From Alphaproteobacteria bacterium LSUCC0719 (lineage in GTDB: Bacteria > Pseudomonadota > Alphaproteobacteria > Puniceispirillales > Puniceispirillaceae), in contig JBFPJN010000001.1 of assembly GCA_040839025.1 (NCBI GenBank), positions 62,001 through 126,000 of the forward strand: a stretch of DNA of 64,000 nucleotides. Reading direction: 5' to 3'. This document shows positions 35,091-44,702 of the stretch, piece by piece (within the stretch, counting starts at the first letter, position 1; every line of letters starts with the position of its first letter). The translations under genes were made by a program, and so were the position numbers. Below the pieces are notes generated by a model. It saw nothing but the letters and a program-made list of their open reading frames with translations, was not told the DNA's origin and did no database searches.

Positions 35091-35900
35091 GTGCCAGTGA
35101 TGACAGATGATCAGGTTGCCAGTGCCGGCGAAACCCTGTTCCTTGCCGAACGTGACAGAACCCAGACCCGCCTGATTTCGGCAGTCCATCCGGGCATGGA
35201 CATGGATGACGCCTATGCCGTTCAGGCGGCCTTTGTCAGGCACAAGCTGGCGGCCGGCGGTACCGTCCGTGGCTGGAAGATCGGCTTGACGTCAAAGGCC
35301 ATGCAATATGCGCTGAATATCGACATTCCGGACAGCGGAATCCTGTTCGAGGATATGTTTTTCGACCATGCCGGCACCGTGCCGGGCGACCGCTTCATCG
35401 AACCGCGGATCGAAGCCGAGATTGCCTTCATCATGAGCCGTGATCTTGCCGGAGACGAAGTTACGCCGGATGATGTAATCGCGGCGACCGATCATGTGGC
35501 ACCGGCGCTGGAGATTCTTGACACCCGCATCTATCGCGCCGATCCCGAGACCGGGGCGCAGCGCAGCATACTGGATACGATTTCGGACAATGCGGCCAAT
35601 GCCGGGATCGTTCTTGGCGACAGGACGCATCGGATTGACGATGCCGATCTGCGGTGGGTTGGCGCGATCGTGGCGCGCAATGACGAGGTTGAGGAAACAG
35701 GCCTTGGTGCCGGGGTTCTGAATGACCCGGTTCTCAGCATAGCGTGGCTTGTCCATCGACTGGCCCATTATGGCGAAGGTCTTCGTGCCGGCGATGTTGT
35801 GTTGTCGGGAAGTTTTGTGCGACCGATAGAGGCACGTCATGGTGACAGGTTTGTTGCGGATTATGGCCCCTTCGGCACGGTCCGGATCGATTTCGAATAG
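35091..35900 (+). CDS. hpaH: 2-oxo-hept-3-ene-1,7-dioate hydratase
   Basis: Mg-dependent hydratase of the FAH superfamily, 269 residues. GWKIGLTSKAMQ, the PRIEAEIAF metal motif and ALEILDTRIY are typical of HpaH. A GTG at 35091 has GAGGAGG 8 bases upstream and is chosen over ATG 35100. It hydrates the HpaG product to 4-hydroxy-2-oxoheptanedioate. The gap to hpaG is only 3 bases. Confidence 0.92.
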   Translation: MPVMTDDQVASAGETLFLAERDRTQTRLISAVHPGMDMDDAYAVQAAFVRHKLAAGGTVRGWKIGLTSKAMQYALNIDIPDSGILFEDMFFDHAGTVPGDRFIEPRIEAEIAFIMSRDLAGDEVTPDDVIAATDHVAPALEILDTRIYRADPETGAQRSILDTISDNAANAGIVLGDRTHRIDDADLRWVGAIVARNDEVEETGLGAGVLNDPVLSIAWLVHRLAHYGEGLRAGDVVLSGSFVRPIEARHGDRFVADYGPFGTVRIDFE

Positions 35901-35954
35901 TTGTTCAACAGCGGCTGCCCGGACAGCCGAGATGCAGTTAACAGGAGAGGCCGT

Positions 35955-36725
35955 ATGGCAGCGCCGGTCAATTTGTTCAAACAGTCATTGCAAGAGGGAC
36001 GCCAGACGATCGGATGCTGGCTGACCCAGGGTACCGCCATCGCCGCTGAAATCGCCGCCACCGCCGATTTTGACTGGCTGCTGATCGATACCGAACATTC
36101 ACCGAACGACCTGCCGTCGGTTCTTGCCCAGCTTCAGGCCATTGCCGGCTATGGCACACCGGCAGCGGTGCGCCCGGCCATTGGCGAGACGCATGTGATC
36201 AAGCAGATTCTGGATCTTGGGTGCCAGACGCTGATTGTGCCGATGGTTGAAAGCGGTGATCAGGCGGAAATGCTGGTGCGTGCCATGCGCTATCCGCCAC
36301 ATGGTGTTCGCGGTGTCGGCGGGGCCGGGGCGCGGGCCACGGGGTTTTCGGCCCATGCCGATTATCTGACCACGGCAAATGACGAGATGTGCCTTGTGGT
36401 TCAGGTTGAAAATCGCGCCGGTCTCGACGCCATTGACGATCTGATCGCGGTCGAGGGTGTCGATGGTATCTTTATCGGCCCGTCCGACCTCAGCGCCAAT
36501 CTTGGCCATATCGGAAATCCCGGTGCGCCGGAGGTTGCCGGTGCTATTGACGCGGCACTTGACAGGATTGCCGCGTCTGACAAGGCATCCGGGATCATGG
36601 CGCTCGATCCGGTGGCGGCTCGCGGCTATCTGGATCGCGGTGTGGATTTCGTCGCCGTTGCGATTGACGCCACCACGCTGGCGCGAAGCCTTCGCGCCAT
36701 CGCTACCGAGATGAAGCCCCGTTAG
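35955..36725 (+). CDS. hpaI: 4-hydroxy-2-oxoheptanedioate aldolase
   Basis: Class II HpcH/HpaI aldolase of 256 residues. IGCWLTQGTAI, LLIDTEHSPND, VQVENRAGLD and FIGPSDLSANLG contain the metal and substrate residues. ATG 35955 is set by AGGAGAGG. It cleaves the last intermediate to pyruvate and succinate semialdehyde. It ends the hpa operon; the hydroxylase genes hpaB and hpaC are not in the window. Confidence 0.93.
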   Translation: MAAPVNLFKQSLQEGRQTIGCWLTQGTAIAAEIAATADFDWLLIDTEHSPNDLPSVLAQLQAIAGYGTPAAVRPAIGETHVIKQILDLGCQTLIVPMVESGDQAEMLVRAMRYPPHGVRGVGGAGARATGFSAHADYLTTANDEMCLVVQVENRAGLDAIDDLIAVEGVDGIFIGPSDLSANLGHIGNPGAPEVAGAIDAALDRIAASDKASGIMALDPVAARGYLDRGVDFVAVAIDATTLARSLRAIATEMKPR

Positions 36726-36790
36726 ACTGCTCTACCGGCTGGCGCAATTGCCCGGTCCCGGCGATGCGGCATTTGGTCCGGTAAAGCGGT

Positions 36791-36808
36791 GCCGGCGTTG
36801 ACGCCGGC
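36791..36808 (+). terminator. GC-rich hairpin after the hpa operon
   Basis: GCCGGCG (36791-36797), loop TTGA and CGCCGGC form a perfect 7-bp stem 65 bases after the hpaI stop. There is no T-run after it, so it is a possible transcript end or rho-assisted site rather than a classical terminator. The rest of the 130-base gap shows nothing distinct. Confidence 0.4.
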
Positions 36809-36855
36809 CTGTACCCCCTCTATCTGCTTTGGGGCAGGTACAGAAGGGGAACAGT

Positions 36856-38382
36856 GTGGAAATAGTCTGGTTCAAACGTGACCTGAGGCTCCACGACCAT
36901 GCGCCGCTTGCCGCCGCGGCGGCTGCCGGACCTGTGATCCCGCTCTATATCCTCGAACCTGATCTGTGGCGGCAACCGGACATGGCCCAGCGGCATTACG
37001 AGTTTCTTGCCGAATCCCTTGCTGATCTCGATCGCGATCTGGGATTGCTTGGGCAACGGCTTGTTCGTCGCGTCGGCGACGCGGTTGAAATTCTTGCCGC
37101 ATTATGTGCCCGCCATTCCGTAATCACCATCCGGACGCATCAGGAAACCTGGAATGGCTGGACCTATGAGCGCGACCGACGGGTGCGCGCCTGGGCGCGG
37201 GCGTCTGGCATCCGGATTGTCGAAGACATGCAGTTCGGTGTTCATCGCCGCATGGCCTCGCGTCGCGGTTGGGCGGGCAGATGGGATGCGATGATGGCTG
37301 AACCGGCCATTCCGGCGCCGCTTGGTCTGCAGCCGGTTCAACTCGACAGTGATGAATGGCCCGACCCGCTGCGGTTTGGCCTCGCGATGGATAGCTGTCC
37401 GCAGCGCCAGCCGGGAGGGCGTCAGGCTGGTCTGGAATGTCTTGCCAGCTTTCTGTCACATCGCGGACAGGGCTATCGCGCCGCCATGTCATCGCCGGTC
37501 ACGGCACCGGCGCAATGTTCACGCCTGTCACCCTATCTGGCCTTTGGCACAATATCGATGCGCGAGGTGTGGCAGGCCGCACGCCAGCAGGCGGAGGATC
37601 TCGATACGCGCCCGCCTGCGGATCGGCGTGGCTGGAAACAATCCCTGAAGAGTTTCAACAGCCGTCTCCACTGGCATTGCCATTTCATGCAGAAGCTTGA
37701 AGACGAACCCACCGTTGAATTTCGTCCCTTTCATTCCGCCTATCGCGATCTGGACAAATCGCATGCCGATGCCGCCGCGTTTCAGGCCGCATGGCAGGCC
37801 GGGCGGACAGGCTATCCGCTTGTCGATGCGTGCATGCGCTATCTTGCGGCGACTGGCTGGCTGACATTCCGCATGCGGGCGATGGTGATGAGCTTTGCCG
37901 CCTATCATCTGTGGCTGGACTGGCGTACGCCGGCGCTTTATCTGGCGCGGCAGTTTACCGATTACGAACCCGGCATTCACTACAGCCAGTGTCAGATGCA
38001 GTCCGGGATTACCGGCATCAACACAATCCGCATCTACAACCCGATCAAGCAGTCCCAGGATCAGGACCCTGACGGTGTTTTCATCCGGCAATGGGTGCCG
38101 GAACTTGCGGCGATGCCAACCAGCCTGATCCATACACCCTGGTTGAAGCCGGCTGTTGCCCCTGACTATCCGGCGCCGCTTGTCGACGAGCGGCGTGCCA
38201 GACGTGCGGCGGCGGCGGCCATGTTCGCGCTTCGCAAATCCGGAGCGCATGCCAGTGAAGCCGCTATCGTGGTCGAAAAACATGGCAGCCGTGGTGGTCG
38301 TCATTTTGTGTCGGATCGCGGGGCCGGCCGTCGGATGTCGCCGGCACCCACCCACCGGAACCAGTTGGAACTTGATCTCTAA
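36856..38382 (+). CDS. Cryptochrome/photolyase-family FAD protein
   Basis: A 508-residue protein of the photolyase family. The N-terminal alpha/beta domain starts [18 protein letters not shown]; the C-terminal FAD domain has [25 protein letters not shown] and [15 protein letters not shown]. Start is GTG 36856 because AGGGGA lies 5 bases before it. It could repair cyclobutane dimers or act as a cryptochrome; the exact subclass cannot be fixed by eye. It stands next to cysQ but no shared role is evident. Confidence 0.88.
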   Translation: MEIVWFKRDLRLHDHAPLAAAAAAGPVIPLYILEPDLWRQPDMAQRHYEFLAESLADLDRDLGLLGQRLVRRVGDAVEILAALCARHSVITIRTHQETWNGWTYERDRRVRAWARASGIRIVEDMQFGVHRRMASRRGWAGRWDAMMAEPAIPAPLGLQPVQLDSDEWPDPLRFGLAMDSCPQRQPGGRQAGLECLASFLSHRGQGYRAAMSSPVTAPAQCSRLSPYLAFGTISMREVWQAARQQAEDLDTRPPADRRGWKQSLKSFNSRLHWHCHFMQKLEDEPTVEFRPFHSAYRDLDKSHADAAAFQAAWQAGRTGYPLVDACMRYLAATGWLTFRMRAMVMSFAAYHLWLDWRTPALYLARQFTDYEPGIHYSQCQMQSGITGINTIRIYNPIKQSQDQDPDGVFIRQWVPELAAMPTSLIHTPWLKPAVAPDYPAPLVDERRARRAAAAAMFALRKSGAHASEAAIVVEKHGSRGGRHFVSDRGAGRRMSPAPTHRNQLELDL

Positions 38383-38417
38383 GGCACTAGTCTGCACCGC
38401 CAGCATAGGAGTGAGCC

Positions 38418-39206
38418 ATGCTTTCCCCAGACCAGATGACAGACCTGTTGACCACCCTTGGTGCATCGGTCCGGGAAGCCGGCGACACGATCATGGAGAT
38501 CCACCGGCGCGGTGTGGTGGCGCGGACGAAGTCGGATGGATCCCCCGTCAGCGAGGCCGACGAGGCCGCTGAGGCAATTCTTCTCGCGGCCCTGTCCAGA
38601 CACGCGCCCGACATTCCCGTGGTGTCGGAGGAAAATGCGGCAAGCCACGCGATCACCCCGCCGCGTGCCTTTTTCCTTGTTGATCCGATCGATGGTACCC
38701 GCGAATTCCTGAGGCCCGATGGAAACGGTGCCTTTACTGTCAATATCGGTCTGGTGATAGACCGAAGGCCGGCCTGCGGCATCGTTCATGCGCCGGCGCT
38801 GGACAGGTTCTTTGCCGGCGTTGTTGGCCGCGGTGCGTGGGAAGAGTCCGGGGGAAAGACGCGCTCGCTCGAGGTGCGCGAGGTTCCCGATGACGGGCCG
38901 CTTGCCGTGGCCAGCCGGTCGCATCGCGATCCGCAGACAAATGCCTGGCTTGAAAGCCACGGGATCAGCAACACCATCGCCACCGGTTCCAGTGTGAAAT
39001 TCGGGCTTCTGGCAGCTGGCGAGGCGGATGTCTATCCGCGCTTTGGGCCGACAATGGAATGGGACACCGCGGCCGGCGAGGCGGTTTTGCTGGCGGCAGG
39101 CGGGCGTGTTGCGTTTCTCGACGGGTCCGACTTTGCCTATGGAAAGCCGGAATTCAGGAACACGCCGTTTGTCGCCTATGCCGGATATACCGGCCGGAAA
39201 GTCTAG
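38418..39206 (+). CDS. cysQ: 3'(2'),5'-bisphosphate nucleotidase
   Basis: Mg-dependent, Li-sensitive phosphatase of the inositol monophosphatase superfamily, 262 residues. It hydrolyses PAP, the by-product of sulfate assimilation. PVSEADEAAE, the DPIDGTREF motif and PTMEWDTAAGEAV are the three metal-binding motifs, and the REF tail is specific for CysQ. AGGAGTGAG precedes ATG 38418. It follows the photolyase gene by 35 bases and may share its transcript. Confidence 0.92.
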   Translation: MLSPDQMTDLLTTLGASVREAGDTIMEIHRRGVVARTKSDGSPVSEADEAAEAILLAALSRHAPDIPVVSEENAASHAITPPRAFFLVDPIDGTREFLRPDGNGAFTVNIGLVIDRRPACGIVHAPALDRFFAGVVGRGAWEESGGKTRSLEVREVPDDGPLAVASRSHRDPQTNAWLESHGISNTIATGSSVKFGLLAAGEADVYPRFGPTMEWDTAAGEAVLLAAGGRVAFLDGSDFAYGKPEFRNTPFVAYAGYTGRKV

Positions 39207-39243
39207 ATTGACCGGCGCGGGGATCGGTCAGGGTTGATGTCTG

Positions 39244-39981
39244 TCACCCGCGTCCGATAAAGGGCATCTTCGGGGCCATCACGGTCATGAACTGGACATT
39301 CGCGTCCAGAGGCATTTCGGCCATATGCAATACCGAGGACGCGACATGCGCCACATCCATCGTGGCCTCGGCCCTGATTGACCCGTCGGGCTGTGGTACG
39401 CCGGTTGTCATTGGCATCGCCATCTCGGTCAGCGCATTGCCGATATCGATCTGTCCACACACAATGTCAAACGGTCTGCCATCCAGCGACAGGGTGCGGG
39501 TCAGTCCGGTGATGCCATGTTTGGTTGCTGTGTAGGGGCATGAGCCAGGCCGCGGCACATGTGCCGAGATGGACCCGTTATTGATGATCCGCCCGCCTTG
39601 CGGTTTTTGTCCGCGCATGATGCCAAAGGCCGCACGGGCGCACAGGAACGATCCGGTCAGATTGATCCGCACCACATCCAGCCAGTCATCGATATCCGTC
39701 TCGTCAATGGTCCGTGCGGGGCTGCCTCGTCCGGCATTGTTGAACAGAACGTCGATCCGTCCCCATGCCTCGAACGCGGCCGCAAAACTTGCCTCGACCT
39801 CGGCCGGCACACCGACGTCACAGGGCAGCACCAGGGCATTCGGATGATTGCTGGCTGTGCTGACAAGCGTGTCTTCATTGCGTCCGATCAGGCCGACCCG
39901 ATAGCCGGCCTCAAGAAACGTTGCGGCTGTTGCTGCGCCAATGCCGCGCCCGGCGCCGGTGATGATAATGGTCTTGGTCAT
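39244..39981 (-). CDS. SDR-family oxidoreductase
   Basis: Classical short-chain dehydrogenase of 245 residues. [15 protein letters not shown] binds the cofactor, NNAGRGSPA is the structural motif, and [13 protein letters not shown] with YTATK supplies Ser, Tyr and Lys. Substrate unknown. It is convergent with cysQ and divergent from hflX, so it is probably monocistronic. Confidence 0.87.
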   Translation of the reverse strand: MTKTIIITGAGRGIGAATAATFLEAGYRVGLIGRNEDTLVSTASNHPNALVLPCDVGVPAEVEASFAAAFEAWGRIDVLFNNAGRGSPARTIDETDIDDWLDVVRINLTGSFLCARAAFGIMRGQKPQGGRIINNGSISAHVPRPGSCPYTATKHGITGLTRTLSLDGRPFDIVCGQIDIGNALTEMAMPMTTGVPQPDGSIRAEATMDVAHVASSVLHMAEMPLDANVQFMTVMAPKMPFIGRG

Positions 39982-40110
39982 GGTGGGCCCTTTCTGTCAG
40001 GCCAGTATGATAGGAGGCATGGCGCCGACCGTCCATCAGTGACTTGCCGCGATACATGCTTGCGAAACACCGCAGAGTTTCATACCTCTAGCCTGTCATC
40101 TCATTCATTT

Positions 40111-40162
40111 CATACAGGCCACACATACAGGCCACACAGACAGGCCACACATACAGGCCAGA
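40111..40162 (+). repeat. Four-unit 13-bp tandem repeat in the hflX leader
   Basis: Units at 40111-40123 and 40124-40136 are identical (CATACAGGCCACA); 40137-40149 (CAGACAGGCCACA) and 40150-40162 (CATACAGGCCAGA) differ by one base each. A decayed fifth unit follows and contains the AGGA that probably serves as ribosome site for the GTG at 40173. Copy-number slippage here would change leader length without changing the protein. Confidence 0.9.
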
Positions 40163-40172
40163 CAGGACAGCA

Positions 40173-41459
40173 GTGGGAATACCAACGGCATTCGTCATTC
40201 ACCCGGAGGTGCGCAGCATGCCGCTGCCGCGAGGTGCCGAGGCAATGCTTGACGAGGCGGTGCAGCTTGTTGCGGCCATCGGGCTCACGGTGACCCTTGC
40301 CGAGACGGTATCGCTTCACAAGCCGCGTGCCGGCACCTTTCTTGGCAGCGGCTATGTCGACAGGCTTGCCGACCGGATCGACGAGGATGATCCGCCCGTC
40401 ATCATTGTGAATACAGGCCTCAGCCCGGTGCAGCAGCGTAATCTGGAAACAGCGACTAAATGCAAGGTTATCGACAGAACCGCGCTGATCCTCGAAATTT
40501 TCGGTGCCCGCGCCCAGACCCATGCTGGCCGGCTTCAGGTTGAACTTGCCGCGCTGACCTTTCAGCGGTCGCGTCTGGTACGAAGCTGGACCCACCTTGA
40601 ACGCCAGCGTGGCGGCGGTGGTTTCCTTGGCGGTCCCGGCGAGCGCCAGATCGAACTTGATCGACGAATGCTGATGGATCGCGTTGTCCGGATCCGCAAG
40701 GAGCTGAAGGAGGTCGAGCGGACGCGCCACCTGCAGCGTGGCAATCGTTCGCGAGGCGAGGTGCCGACAGTGGCGCTGATCGGCTATACCAACGCTGGCA
40801 AATCGACCCTGTTCAACCGGATGACCGGTGCCGGCGTTCTGAGCAAGGATATGCTGTTCGCCACCCTCGATCCGACCATGCGTGCCATCACGCTGCCGTC
40901 GGGCCGGCAGATTGTTCTGGCCGATACGGTAGGGTTTATCAGTCAGCTGCCAACCGAACTTGTCGAGGCGTTCAAGAGTACACTGGAAGAGGTGGTGCAG
41001 GCCGATCTGCTGCTTCATGTCCATGATACGGCATCGCCGCTGGTTGCCGAGGAAGCCGGCGATGTCCGCGAGGTGCTGGCCGATCTGGGACTTGATGACG
41101 AGGCGCAGACAGACCGGATCCTGCCGGTGATGAACAAGGCTGATCTGCTGGACGCGGACGATGCCCGCACCGAGATGCTTGGCAATATGTTTGCAGGCGG
41201 ATGTTTCACCTCGGCCCTGAATGGCCGGGGCATCGCGAGCCTGCTTCAGGCCATTGATGACCGACTTGGTGCCGGGCGTGTGCTGTCCAGCGTTGTCGTC
41301 GGGCCAGCTGACGGCGCGGCGCGAGCCTGGCTTTTCGACCGCGGCGATGTGCGTCTGGCCGAAATGGCCGACAGCGGTGATGAAACCATCAACGTGGCGA
41401 TGGATGAGGCCGACTGGTCGCGGTTCAGGGCCCGCTGGCCGGCTCTGGCAGGCGCATAA
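40173..41459 (+). CDS. hflX: Ribosome-associated GTPase HflX
   Basis: HflX-type GTPase of 428 residues that splits stalled or hibernating ribosomes. The N-terminal HflX domain includes RAGTFLGSGYVDRLADRI and the GGGGFLGGPGERQIELDRR glycine-rich loop; the G domain has GYTNAGKSTLFNR, DTVGFI and NKAD. GTG 40173 gives a full family-like N terminus with AGGA 5 bases before it; ATG 40218 is an alternative. hfq, its usual neighbour, is not seen. The leader holds the 13-bp tandem repeat. Confidence 0.93.
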   Translation: MGIPTAFVIHPEVRSMPLPRGAEAMLDEAVQLVAAIGLTVTLAETVSLHKPRAGTFLGSGYVDRLADRIDEDDPPVIIVNTGLSPVQQRNLETATKCKVIDRTALILEIFGARAQTHAGRLQVELAALTFQRSRLVRSWTHLERQRGGGGFLGGPGERQIELDRRMLMDRVVRIRKELKEVERTRHLQRGNRSRGEVPTVALIGYTNAGKSTLFNRMTGAGVLSKDMLFATLDPTMRAITLPSGRQIVLADTVGFISQLPTELVEAFKSTLEEVVQADLLLHVHDTASPLVAEEAGDVREVLADLGLDDEAQTDRILPVMNKADLLDADDARTEMLGNMFAGGCFTSALNGRGIASLLQAIDDRLGAGRVLSSVVVGPADGAARAWLFDRGDVRLAEMADSGDETINVAMDEADWSRFRARWPALAGA

Positions 41460-41552
41460 TTCGCATCGCGACGTGCAACAGTGGTTTGCAAGTTTTCTGA
41501 AACGCGATAGCGTGCGAAGAGTGCAATAGCGTGACAGTGGCAGAGCAGGTTG

Positions 41553-42428
41553 ATGGACAGAACAGTTTTCCTGAATGGCGAGTTTATTCCAGAGAATGAG
41601 GCCAAAATCTCAATCTTCGACCGGGGGCTTCTCTTTGCGGACTCCGTGTATGAAGGGTTTGGCATCCTCGACTCGCAGCTTGTGGATTTCACATATCATA
41701 TGGACAGGCTGGACCGGTCGCTTGGCGAGCTTGAGATTCCGTCACCGATGGCGCGCGACGCATTGTTCGCGGCGATGATGCAGCTGATCGAGGTGAACGG
41801 TGCTGTTGAAGGATTCATGTATCTTCAGGTCACGCGCGGGGAACGGGACCGCAGTTACCTGTATGATGCCGATTATGTGCCGAATGTCTTTGCCTTCACC
41901 CAGAAGGAGAAATTTGCCGCTGATGCGCCGGCAAAGCCGGTAAAGCTGGCAACGACGCCGGATATCCGCTGGGCCCGCCGGGACATCAAATCAACCAATC
42001 TTCTTGGCCAGGTTATGGCCAAACAGGCGGCAAGCCGGGCCGGTGCCTATGAGGCCCTGATGATCGCCCCCGACGGTTTTGTGACCGAGGCCGGGTCATC
42101 AAGCTTTTTCTTCATCAAGGATCGCGAGCTTTTTGTGCGCCCGGTCAGCAACGACATTCTTCACGGCATCACCCGCCAGACCATGCTGCGGGTTGCCGAG
42201 ACGCACCAGCTTCGTATCCGCGAGGAGATGTTCACACTTGATCAGGCGCTTGCCGCTGACGAGGCCTTCATCACCGCCTCGTCGATCTATGTGCTTCCGG
42301 TTGGCCAGATCGACGATACCAGGATCGGTGATGGTGGCGTTGGGCCGATAACGGCAGCGCTGCGAAGCTCGTATCTTGAACTGGCGCGGCAGGAATTTCC
42401 GTCACAGGCGATGGCCGCTGGAGAATGA
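41553..42428 (+). CDS. D-amino-acid transaminase (class IV aminotransferase)
   Basis: PLP-dependent fold-type IV transaminase of 291 residues. The catalytic Lys is in RRDIKSTNLLGQVMAK, a form typical of D-alanine transaminases, and TEAGSSSFFFIK gives the PLP phosphate and Glu contacts. ATG 41553 follows GAGCAGG. The next gene encodes RidA, which removes reactive imines made by PLP enzymes, so the pairing makes functional sense. Branched-chain transaminase is a less likely alternative. Confidence 0.88.
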   Translation: MDRTVFLNGEFIPENEAKISIFDRGLLFADSVYEGFGILDSQLVDFTYHMDRLDRSLGELEIPSPMARDALFAAMMQLIEVNGAVEGFMYLQVTRGERDRSYLYDADYVPNVFAFTQKEKFAADAPAKPVKLATTPDIRWARRDIKSTNLLGQVMAKQAASRAGAYEALMIAPDGFVTEAGSSSFFFIKDRELFVRPVSNDILHGITRQTMLRVAETHQLRIREEMFTLDQALAADEAFITASSIYVLPVGQIDDTRIGDGGVGPITAALRSSYLELARQEFPSQAMAAGE

Positions 42429-42431
42429 CCG

Positions 42432-42854
42432 ATGGCACATAAACGCATCCGTCCCTTCAATACCAAACAGACCTATCCGGAACAGAATCTGGACAATGAT
42501 CTTGCACAGGCGGTCGTGGCGCGGGGAACGATGGTGTTCCTTCGTGGCCAAGTCGGTCAGGATCTGGACAGCGGCGAGTCACTTCATATTGGCGATGCCG
42601 CCCGGCAAACCGAAAGGGCGATGCAGAATATCAGCACGCTGCTCGAGGAATCCGGAAGCTGCCTTGATCATGTCTGCCGGATCGTTGTCTATCTGACCGA
42701 CATTCGCTATCGCGAGGCGGTCTATCGGGAGATGGGCAAATGGCTGAAAGGCGTTCATCCCTGTTCGACCGGACTTGTTGTCCCGGCACTGGCGCGCCCG
42801 GAATGGGTGGTCGAGATCGAAGTGACAGCCGTCATTCCGGATGACGAGAGCTGA
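42432..42854 (+). CDS. RidA-family protein (enamine/imine deaminase)
   Basis: Small trimeric YjgF/RidA-type protein of 140 residues. FLRGQVGQDLDSG, RQTERAMQNISTLLEESG and ALARPEWVVEIEVTAVI follow the family, and the Arg in LARPEW may be the substrate-binding Arg of deaminating members. The start is 3 bases after the transaminase stop, so the two are coupled. Likely clears 2-aminoacrylate-like imines or acts on a pathway intermediate. Confidence 0.87.
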   Translation: MAHKRIRPFNTKQTYPEQNLDNDLAQAVVARGTMVFLRGQVGQDLDSGESLHIGDAARQTERAMQNISTLLEESGSCLDHVCRIVVYLTDIRYREAVYREMGKWLKGVHPCSTGLVVPALARPEWVVEIEVTAVIPDDES

Positions 42855-42857
42855 GCC

Positions 42858-43997
42858 ATGACGACGGTGGTTGCCCCGATACTGGATCAGTTGAAGGCAT
42901 TGGCGGCACGCCCCCTTGCCGAGGCCACCGCGCCGCCCAAGGATATCTATGTCCTCCCGGAAATCCATGACCTGGAACAAAAGCGTATCTTTGCGCAGAG
43001 CTGGCTGTGTGCCGGCAGGGCCGACGAACTGCCATCGACCGGCGACTATATGACGTTTGAACTGGGGCCGCAGCCGGTGATCATCATTCGCGGCGCGGAT
43101 GGCCAGATCCATGCCCGCGCCAATGTATGTCGGCATCGGATGATGCGTCTTGTCGAGGGGCGTGGCACAACGCGCAAATTCACCTGCCCCTATCATGCCT
43201 GGACCTATGACATTACGGGCCGGTTGGTCGCCGCGCCGCACATGGACAGGACCGATTGCTTTGCCCGCGATGATCTGGCTCTTGCGCAGGTGCGGTGCGA
43301 GGTGTTTCAGGGCTGGATCTATGTCACGCTGGCCGCAGGGATTCCGTCTGTCGCCGACCAGCTTGCCGCGCTGACCCCGCTGATCGAGCGTTACAATCAG
43401 CAGGATTACGTCACCATTTTCAGCGAAGAGCATGTCTGGGATACAAACTGGAAGTGCCTGACCGAAAATTTCATGGAGAGCTATCATCTTCCGGTGGCGC
43501 ACCGCAGCACTGTCGGGGCGCATTATTCGGTTGAGGAGAACACCTTTGACGAACGTGGTGCCTTTGACGGGTTCACCTGCCAGTTCTTTACAAAGAGTGA
43601 CGGCGCGCCGGTTGGCCGCGCGCATGATGATAATACAAGCCTTGAAGGCGTGTGGCGCTATACATCGGTCATGCCGACAGTCTTTCCAAGCCACATGTAT
43701 GTTCTGGCCCCGGACCATCTCTGGTATCTGTCGCTGCAGCCTGACGGGCCGGCCCGGACCCGCATCCGCTACGGTGCCGCCATCGCGCCTGAAAAGCTTG
43801 CCGGAGAGCCGGACCGTGAGGCCTATCTTGCCGCGACAAAGGCATTTCTCGACAAAGTCCAGGTCGAGGACCGGCATGTTGTCGAGGGCATATTCAACGG
43901 TGCCGGATCACCGCTTGGCGCGCCGGGTCCACTCAGCTGGCTTGAGCGCAGCAACCATGAATTCGCGCAGTATCTGGCGCGCCAGCTCTGTGACTAG
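42858..43997 (+). CDS. Rieske-type ring-hydroxylating/demethylating oxygenase, alpha subunit
   Basis: Non-haem iron oxygenase of 379 residues. The Rieske motif is NVCRHRMM...CPYHAWTYD, and the mononuclear iron site is LTENFMESYHLPVAHRS with two His. It belongs to the large group that includes choline monooxygenase and proline-betaine demethylase. A reductase partner gene is not adjacent. It is 3 bases after ridA in the same operon, so an amine or methylated-amine substrate is plausible but unproven. Confidence 0.88.
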   Translation: MTTVVAPILDQLKALAARPLAEATAPPKDIYVLPEIHDLEQKRIFAQSWLCAGRADELPSTGDYMTFELGPQPVIIIRGADGQIHARANVCRHRMMRLVEGRGTTRKFTCPYHAWTYDITGRLVAAPHMDRTDCFARDDLALAQVRCEVFQGWIYVTLAAGIPSVADQLAALTPLIERYNQQDYVTIFSEEHVWDTNWKCLTENFMESYHLPVAHRSTVGAHYSVEENTFDERGAFDGFTCQFFTKSDGAPVGRAHDDNTSLEGVWRYTSVMPTVFPSHMYVLAPDHLWYLSLQPDGPARTRIRYGAAIAPEKLAGEPDREAYLAATKAFLDKVQVEDRHVVEGIFNGAGSPLGAPGPLSWLERSNHEFAQYLARQLCD

Positions 43998-44024
43998 TCA
44001 GCTGATGCTGGGGGGCAGGCCAGC

Positions 44025-44702
44025 ATGACATTTTCGATTGTCGGCCATTGCGCCCGTACCAATATGGTGGGCATTGCCATTACCACCTCCAGCATCGCCG
44101 TTGGCAGTCGCTGCCCGCATGTCCGGGCCGGCGCCGGCGCGGTAACAACACAGAATGTCACCGATCCGTCCATCGGTCCGGAAGTGTTGCACCTGATGGC
44201 TGCTGGTATGGGTGCGGCGGAAGCGGTTGCAACGGTCATGGATAACAGGCCGCACGCGCAGTTCCGCCAGGTGGCGGCTGTCGATCTGTCGGGAAATGTG
44301 GGTCACTTCACCGGCGGGGAAATCCTTGGCACCAATGCCGTGGCAACCGGGCAGGGCTGCATCGCCGCAGGCAATCTGCTGGCGACGACCACTGTGCCAT
44401 CAGCGATGATTGCCAGCTTTGAGTCAGGTGAAAGCCTGCATCTTGGTGAACGTCTGCTGGTGGCGCTGGAGGCGGGCATTGCCGCTGGCGGCGAAGAGGG
44501 GCCAACCCATTCGGCGGCGCTGCTTGTCGCGCATGAACAGAGCTGGCCGCTTGTCGATCTGCGGGTCGACTGGACCGAGGACTGCCCCGGCAGGGTTCTT
44601 CGCGCGCTGTGGCGGGACTATGAGCCGCAGATGGACGCCTACAGCCTGCGGGCACTGGATCCCGGCGCTGCGCCAAGCTATGGCGTGCCAGGGGACGAAT
44701 AG
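44025..44702 (+). CDS. DUF1028 (Ntn-hydrolase-like) protein
   Basis: Protein of 225 residues matching DUF1028: MTFSIVGHCARTNMVGIAITTSSIAVGSRCPHVRAGAG-type start, with TQNVTDPSIGP, AVATGQGCIAAGNLL and LLVALEAGIAAGGEEG. The family has an Ntn-hydrolase-like fold but no settled reaction; amide or lactam hydrolysis is a guess. GGGGGCAGG precedes ATG 44025. It closes the transaminase-RidA-Rieske operon and overlaps the convergent EamA gene by 25 bases. Confidence 0.85.
   Translation: MTFSIVGHCARTNMVGIAITTSSIAVGSRCPHVRAGAGAVTTQNVTDPSIGPEVLHLMAAGMGAAEAVATVMDNRPHAQFRQVAAVDLSGNVGHFTGGEILGTNAVATGQGCIAAGNLLATTTVPSAMIASFESGESLHLGERLLVALEAGIAAGGEEGPTHSAALLVAHEQSWPLVDLRVDWTEDCPGRVLRALWRDYEPQMDAYSLRALDPGAAPSYGVPGDE

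Noticed and set aside
40009-40050. Tiny open frame after AGGAGG upstream of hflX
   Set aside because: Seven codons only, with the ribosome site too close to the ATG; no support as a gene.
40111-40172. CRISPR-like array
   Set aside because: Units are 13 bp, directly adjacent and without spacers, and no cas gene is present.
42579-43877. Long open frame (432 codons) antisense to ridA and the Rieske gene
   Set aside because: Both plus-strand genes have full motifs; the antisense frame spans two genes and has no ribosome site or domain.
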